From Zygnema cylindricum (lineage: Eukaryota > Streptophyta > Zygnematophyceae > Zygnematales > Zygnemataceae), in the NCBI GenBank assembly GCA_037447655.1, contig JBBHKE010003397.1, positions 250,001-314,000 of the forward strand: a stretch of DNA of 64,000 bases. The letters run 5' to 3'. Positions 60,301 through 64,000 of this stretch are shown here, piece after piece. Position 1 is the first letter of the stretch. Every line of letters begins with the position of its first letter. The notes beneath the pieces are model-generated. The model worked only from the letters and a program-made list of their open reading frames with translations, ran no database searches and had not been told where the DNA came from. The position numbers and the translations under genes were made by a program.

Positions 60301-61807
60301 TATTGAAAACCTCGCAGGAATTTGTTTCAAAGTGAGCTGTTTTTGAGCAGGTAGACTGGTCACTTTCTACCATTCAGCAAAACACATAGGCGTTACGAAG
60401 AGCGTGATTCTGCATCCACTATCCTTTGAATTATTACGAAAATCATCCTCTTCCAGTGAAAGAACACCATAGATTGCTGAATTTTGGAGCTTTTCCCTTA
60501 AAAAAATCTGCCTGTGTTCATGTTATTTGTACAAAAGAGGCTGTGCGGAATTTTATCTCTGCACGGCGTGTTCTTGACGAAGATTGAATAGTTCAACATC
60601 AACAATCAGCTTTTCTTCAGTCCCATTTATTTTGTTTGAATCATAATTTTGTCATGTTTTTGAAAGAATTTCAGGTTGGCCATCAATCAACCTTCTACTC
60701 ATGGCTTCTGCTCTCGGGCCTCTTCCATTCTCTAGCCATTTATGCGGCACTCCAGGTCTGTTCCATTCTATTTGCCCATTTTTTAAGGATTTTTCTTACA
60801 CAGTCGAAACCGATCGAAAACACAGATTGAATAGTTCAACATCAACAATCAGCTTTTCTTCAGTCCCATTTATTTTGTTTGAATCATAATTTTGTCATGT
60901 TTTTGAAAGAATTTCAGGTTGGCCATCAATCAACCTTCTACTCATGGCTTCTGCTCTCGGGCCTCTTCCATTCTCTAGCCATTTATGCGGCACTCCAGGT
61001 CTGTTCCATTCTATTTGCCCATTTTTTAAGGATTTTTCTTACACAGTCGAAACCGATCGAAAACACATTGTTTTGCTTTTAAGCAATCATAGACCTTAAC
61101 TCCTTGTCCTAATGCAAGAATGGGCCATTTGGTAGATGCTTTAAAAAAGCGTAATTGTCTAAGTTTTTAATGAAGTTGTACCATTACCCAACATCTTGAA
61201 TCATTGTCATCCTCTTCTGCTTCTTCTTCACCTTCTACTTCTTCATCTTCTTAGTCATCTTCTTCTTCATCTCCTCGTTCCTCTATCCTCTTCATCTTCT
61301 CCTTCTTCATCTCCTACTTCTTTTCATCTTCTTCGCCATCTTCTCTATCCTCTTCCATCTTCTTCTTCTTCCTCTTCTTCTTCATCTTCATCTTCTGCTT
61401 TATCGTCTTCTTCATCTACTTCTTCTTCAACATTTTCTTTGTCGTCATCTTCTACTCCTCCTCCATCTTCTTCGTCATCTTCTCTTTCCTCTATCCTCTT
61501 CATCTTCTTCTTCATCTTCTTCTTCTGCTTATTCATCTATTTCTTCAACATTTTCTTCCTCTTCTTCGTCGTCATATTTTTTGACAGAAGAATGCATGTT
61601 TTACTTGCTGAACAGGTGCTTCGGCTCACGGATTTGTTGACTTTTACTGTTTTACATGCTGTCAAACCAGTCGCTGAGGTTTTTATTCAAACAGTTTGTT
61701 TTTTGCTCCCGACTCTACCGGAAACAAGGCTGTCTGTCGCTGTTATTATTTTAGGACTCCTTGTCTTCTACAAACACCGCCCTCATCCACTACAACTTAT
61801 CTCTTGA
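57384..61807 (+). CDS. Triose-phosphate transporter (TPT/NST) family carrier with predicted plastid transit peptide
   Basis: Exons: 57384-57842, 58568-58809, 59572-59740, 60128-60247, 60675-60755, 61616-61807. Phases agree (0, 2, 0, 0, 0), giving about 420 residues. The first ATG in the exon-1 frame is at 57384. Residues 1-110 are Ser/Thr/Lys/Arg-rich with few acids, like a transit peptide. Then EYSKWLVIWYICSTIANKYSQKTL matches the family's first helix (WYxxNxxxNIxNK), HAFNSLVELANILTPGVWFTSFVRAAEPLML the HALGHxxxNVSxxxVAVSFTHTxKALEP block, and LTDLLTFTVLHAVKPVAEVFIQTVCF..PETRLSVAVIILGLLVFY the C-terminal VxNCxKRVxVIxxSxxxF block. Phosphate-binding Lys/Arg pairs are altered (K to R, KR to KP), so the substrate is uncertain. 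One exon is tandemly duplicated. Confidence 0.75.
60582..61067 (+). repeat. 243-bp tandem duplication containing a whole TPT-family exon
   Basis: 60582-60824 and 60825-61067 look identical over the full 243 bp. Each includes intron, the TTTCAG acceptor, the 81-bp phase 0-0 exon (VGHQSTFYSWLLL...YAALQ at 60675-60755 and 60918-60998) and the donor. Splicing in both would add 27 residues in frame. Confidence 0.93.
61200..61590 (+). repeat. (CTT)n-rich imperfect trinucleotide tract in the TPT-family intron
   Basis: About 390 bp of CTTCTTCATCTTCTT-type sequence upstream of the last exon. It opens a Ser-rich frame on the plus strand and a Glu/Asp-rich one on the minus; neither is a gene. Confidence 0.9.
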
Positions 61808-63131
61808 TTAGGATATATGTGGGAAATACTTATTTTATTGTACATTTCCAGCTTTTTATTATCTCAGCAATCATCCACCCATCTGATTCGACCATCTGAT
61901 GTGAATAATTTGATATGAAGTAATCTGATTACTATCTGATTTGGATCATAGACATACATTGATATTGGAGATGCTGTGACATGACCTTTCTATTTGTTAT
62001 ATATCATGTAATGTTGTCGATCATATCTGTGATCTGATCATTTTTTTCCTCTATGTTTTTTCGACTTCGACAAGTCTGGAAAATGGATGTATTTGAAAAC
62101 TCAGATACAGACTGATTGTCAGAGTAACTTTGCTGGGCGAGATTGCTGTATTATAAATATTAACAATGCCGAAGCTGGTACAAATTGATCGATGAGTCAT
62201 ATGATTATGTCGTTTTGGAAGACGTGTGAAGGTGGTGCTTTCATATCGACTGACATTGAAGTTGCGTCATGCATTCCCATTCATCCCTTCGTACCCCAAT
62301 TATCCATATTTTCTTAATAGTATTCTCAACAAAATTGCATAAATAGCTCTTTGATGTTTCGGCCAATATAGACAGATTCAAAGCTTGTAATTTATTTGAC
62401 TGCTGGATGACTCCTTTTGTCCCTTGATGACATAATTAGCACTTCAACAAATATATTACGTTGTTGCCGTTACTAATCTTCTTTCCACAATTGACCTATT
62501 TTCTTGGCAACATTCATGTTCAAGTTTTTCCTTATATTTTTGAAAATATCTTAAACAAACATCTCTAGATTTGCCTCAAGATTTTCAAGCAAACCATGGA
62601 AATACCATGGCCCAAAGGTTATGTAAACATACTTAAAAAACACCTAAGCAAAGAAATGAACAGAAATCAAGCAATTACTCAGAATGTGAACTCAAAGCAA
62701 TAAATTTCCACACTTTTTGAAAGGAGTCCTCTCTTCATTCATGCTTATGTAGACGCAATTCAGTGGGCGGTTTCCTGCCTTTTTTTCCTGGCTTGTGGCT
62801 GTTTCCCAAGTTTGTCAACAAATCCTCTCCCAGCCAAGTTGCCAACCCACCAAAACAACAAAAAAACATGACAATGAGATGCAATGCTGATAATATAGAA
62901 TCTAAATGCGCTAGTCTCAGACAGGTTGTGAAACATGTCTGTATAAACGTTTGTATGCTTTTCATTAGAATCGGTTGATTCGATATACATGCGTTTACCT
63001 TTAACAGTGAGTAGGTACTCTAACATCCATCCCAAAATGTTTCACATTTTGAAGTGGTCGCAATAAAGGCGATTTTAAGTATAGACACTTCTTTCGGGCC
63101 AGGTAGCTACCCAGCTTCATTTTGTCACTAT
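61808..63131. other. Convergent intergenic region; no gene recognised
   Basis: Lies between the ends of the plus-strand TPT gene and the minus-strand PARP-like gene, so it should hold both 3' UTRs. Short frames at 62735-63035 have no motif. Confidence 0.5.
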
Positions 63132-63887
63132 CTACTTCCAAACAACAACCTCTCCAAGTGGAAGTTGGTACTTGTTTTCTTTAATGCATATAATGTTGTT
63201 TTTGTCGTACACAACTGCAGATGGTACGAGAAGTACTAAAAACAGTACCAACTGATAATGTTCAGTATAGACTACATTTCTGCAATATCCGATGCTAATT
63301 GAAGCGTGCCGACCAAAATAGTCTCCGATTCCATATGACTGTCCTTTTCTATAATGAGGGAGGAGACCGTGTTGTAAAATACTTGTGATATTGCCTGACG
63401 GCGTTCCATGGAAAACTAAATCCAGTAAAGGAGTATGAAGTCCCATACCTGCAAAATATGCAACAATAATATTTTTGTACATTGTTTATGAAGTTAAGAA
63501 TCTCCCGTGTAACTATACAAAAGACATGTGACTACACAAAGAAACATATATTAACGTATTTCCGAAAACACTTGCTATTTTAAGCAAAAAGGTGTCCAAA
63601 ACTAGCTTGTAAACACCTAAAAAACACCAACACTTTTGTTTTGGAAAACCAACCTAAAGAAATTGATTGCTATTGGTTCATCAATACTTACAAATATTTC
63701 TGCAATCATTTTCTGAGAGACAGCTCTCCATGGTTTTAAGAAAGCGATAGTACAAAGTGCCCCCATCCATGGCATGCACATTCCAATTTATTTTGGCTAT
63801 GTTCACACCATAGCGTGTATTTTTTAAAAGCGCCTTTATTTTTTCTTGATTGCAGAAATAATTGAGGGCATCCTTTTGCATAGAGGA
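63132..63887 (-). CDS. PARP-like ADP-ribosyltransferase, C-terminal exons (5' part outside window)
   Basis: Two minus-strand exons: 63887-63692 (SSMQKDALNYFCNQEKIKALL...MESCLSENDCRNI, ends phase 1) and 63448-63132 (begins with two bases completing Cys, ends TAG). Exon 2 matches the PARP catalytic fold: LVFHGTPSGNITSILQHGL (H of the H-Y-E triad), GQSYGIGDYFGRHASISIGYC (Tyr in YFG), LVLLVP...YDKNNIICIKEN and KYQLPLGEVVVW (the terminal strand). In the third-triad position, before IICI, no Glu is evident (Asn-Asn), as in mono-ADP-ribosylating or inactive members. Exon 1 gives the lead-in helices. The partner domains are outside the window. Confidence 0.72.
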
Positions 63888-64000
63888 CTGCATTGCACAT
63901 AATTTTAGGTTTTAGTCATTTTAATTTTCCCAGTGTGTCAAAATAACAAGTTTGCAGGTAAATGTAGATTTTTCTAAAGAGCAATGTAACTCTAACCTAT

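Noticed and set aside
61196-61536. Ser-rich (plus) and Glu/Asp-rich (minus) frames
   Set aside because: Imperfect CTT trinucleotide tract within an intron; only the last part of the plus frame (from 61616) is a real exon.

Overview
The window is eukaryotic nuclear DNA from the green lineage. It is AT-rich, its genes are split by long introns, and it holds Ty1-copia retrotransposons, short inverted-repeat DNA transposons and long microsatellites. A MOM1-type chromatin protein, LRR proteins built from single-repeat 72-bp exons with phase-2 introns, and a triose-phosphate-transporter-family carrier point to a streptophyte (charophyte alga, bryophyte or other early-diverging plant). The exact group cannot be fixed from sequence alone.

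Layout. (1) 1-14931, plus strand: the 3' part of a MOM1-like gene. Eight exons can be traced by matching splice phases, through a degenerate SNF2 C-terminal helicase half, a conserved MOM1 block, a 3.9-kb low-complexity exon, a coiled coil and a C-terminal SUMO-interaction-like motif. Its introns hold a giant CTGCA pentamer array and a hAT-type MITE. (2) 14932-19329: no recognisable gene. (3) 19330-24744: decayed Copia elements, one gag-only on the minus strand and one keeping only RT-tail/RNase H on the plus strand, with four LTR-like segments. (4) 26396-41394, minus strand: two tandem secreted LRR genes. The downstream one has no visible signal-peptide exon and is splice-phase compatible with the upstream one, so a fused transcript is possible. 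(5) 42682-56914: a transposon-dense stretch with TA-flanked inverted-repeat elements, four further copies of the hAT MITE, a 2.9-kb inverted-repeat-bounded segment carrying one cysteinyl-tRNA-synthetase-like exon, and a Copia element whose 5' half is inverted relative to its 3' half, with the 5-bp target duplication still readable. (6) 57384-61807, plus strand: a TPT/NST-family transporter with an identical tandem duplication of one whole exon. (7) 63132-63887 and beyond, minus strand: the 3' end of a PARP-like ADP-ribosyltransferase gene.

The four host genes do not form a pathway. Exon borders were inferred from GT/AG sites and phase continuity, not from transcripts. I found no evident wholly new system. 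The observations most worth checking are the self-inverted Copia element, the half-tRNA-type primer sites of both Copia families, the exon-capturing element, the possible double-ectodomain LRR transcript and the duplicated transporter exon.
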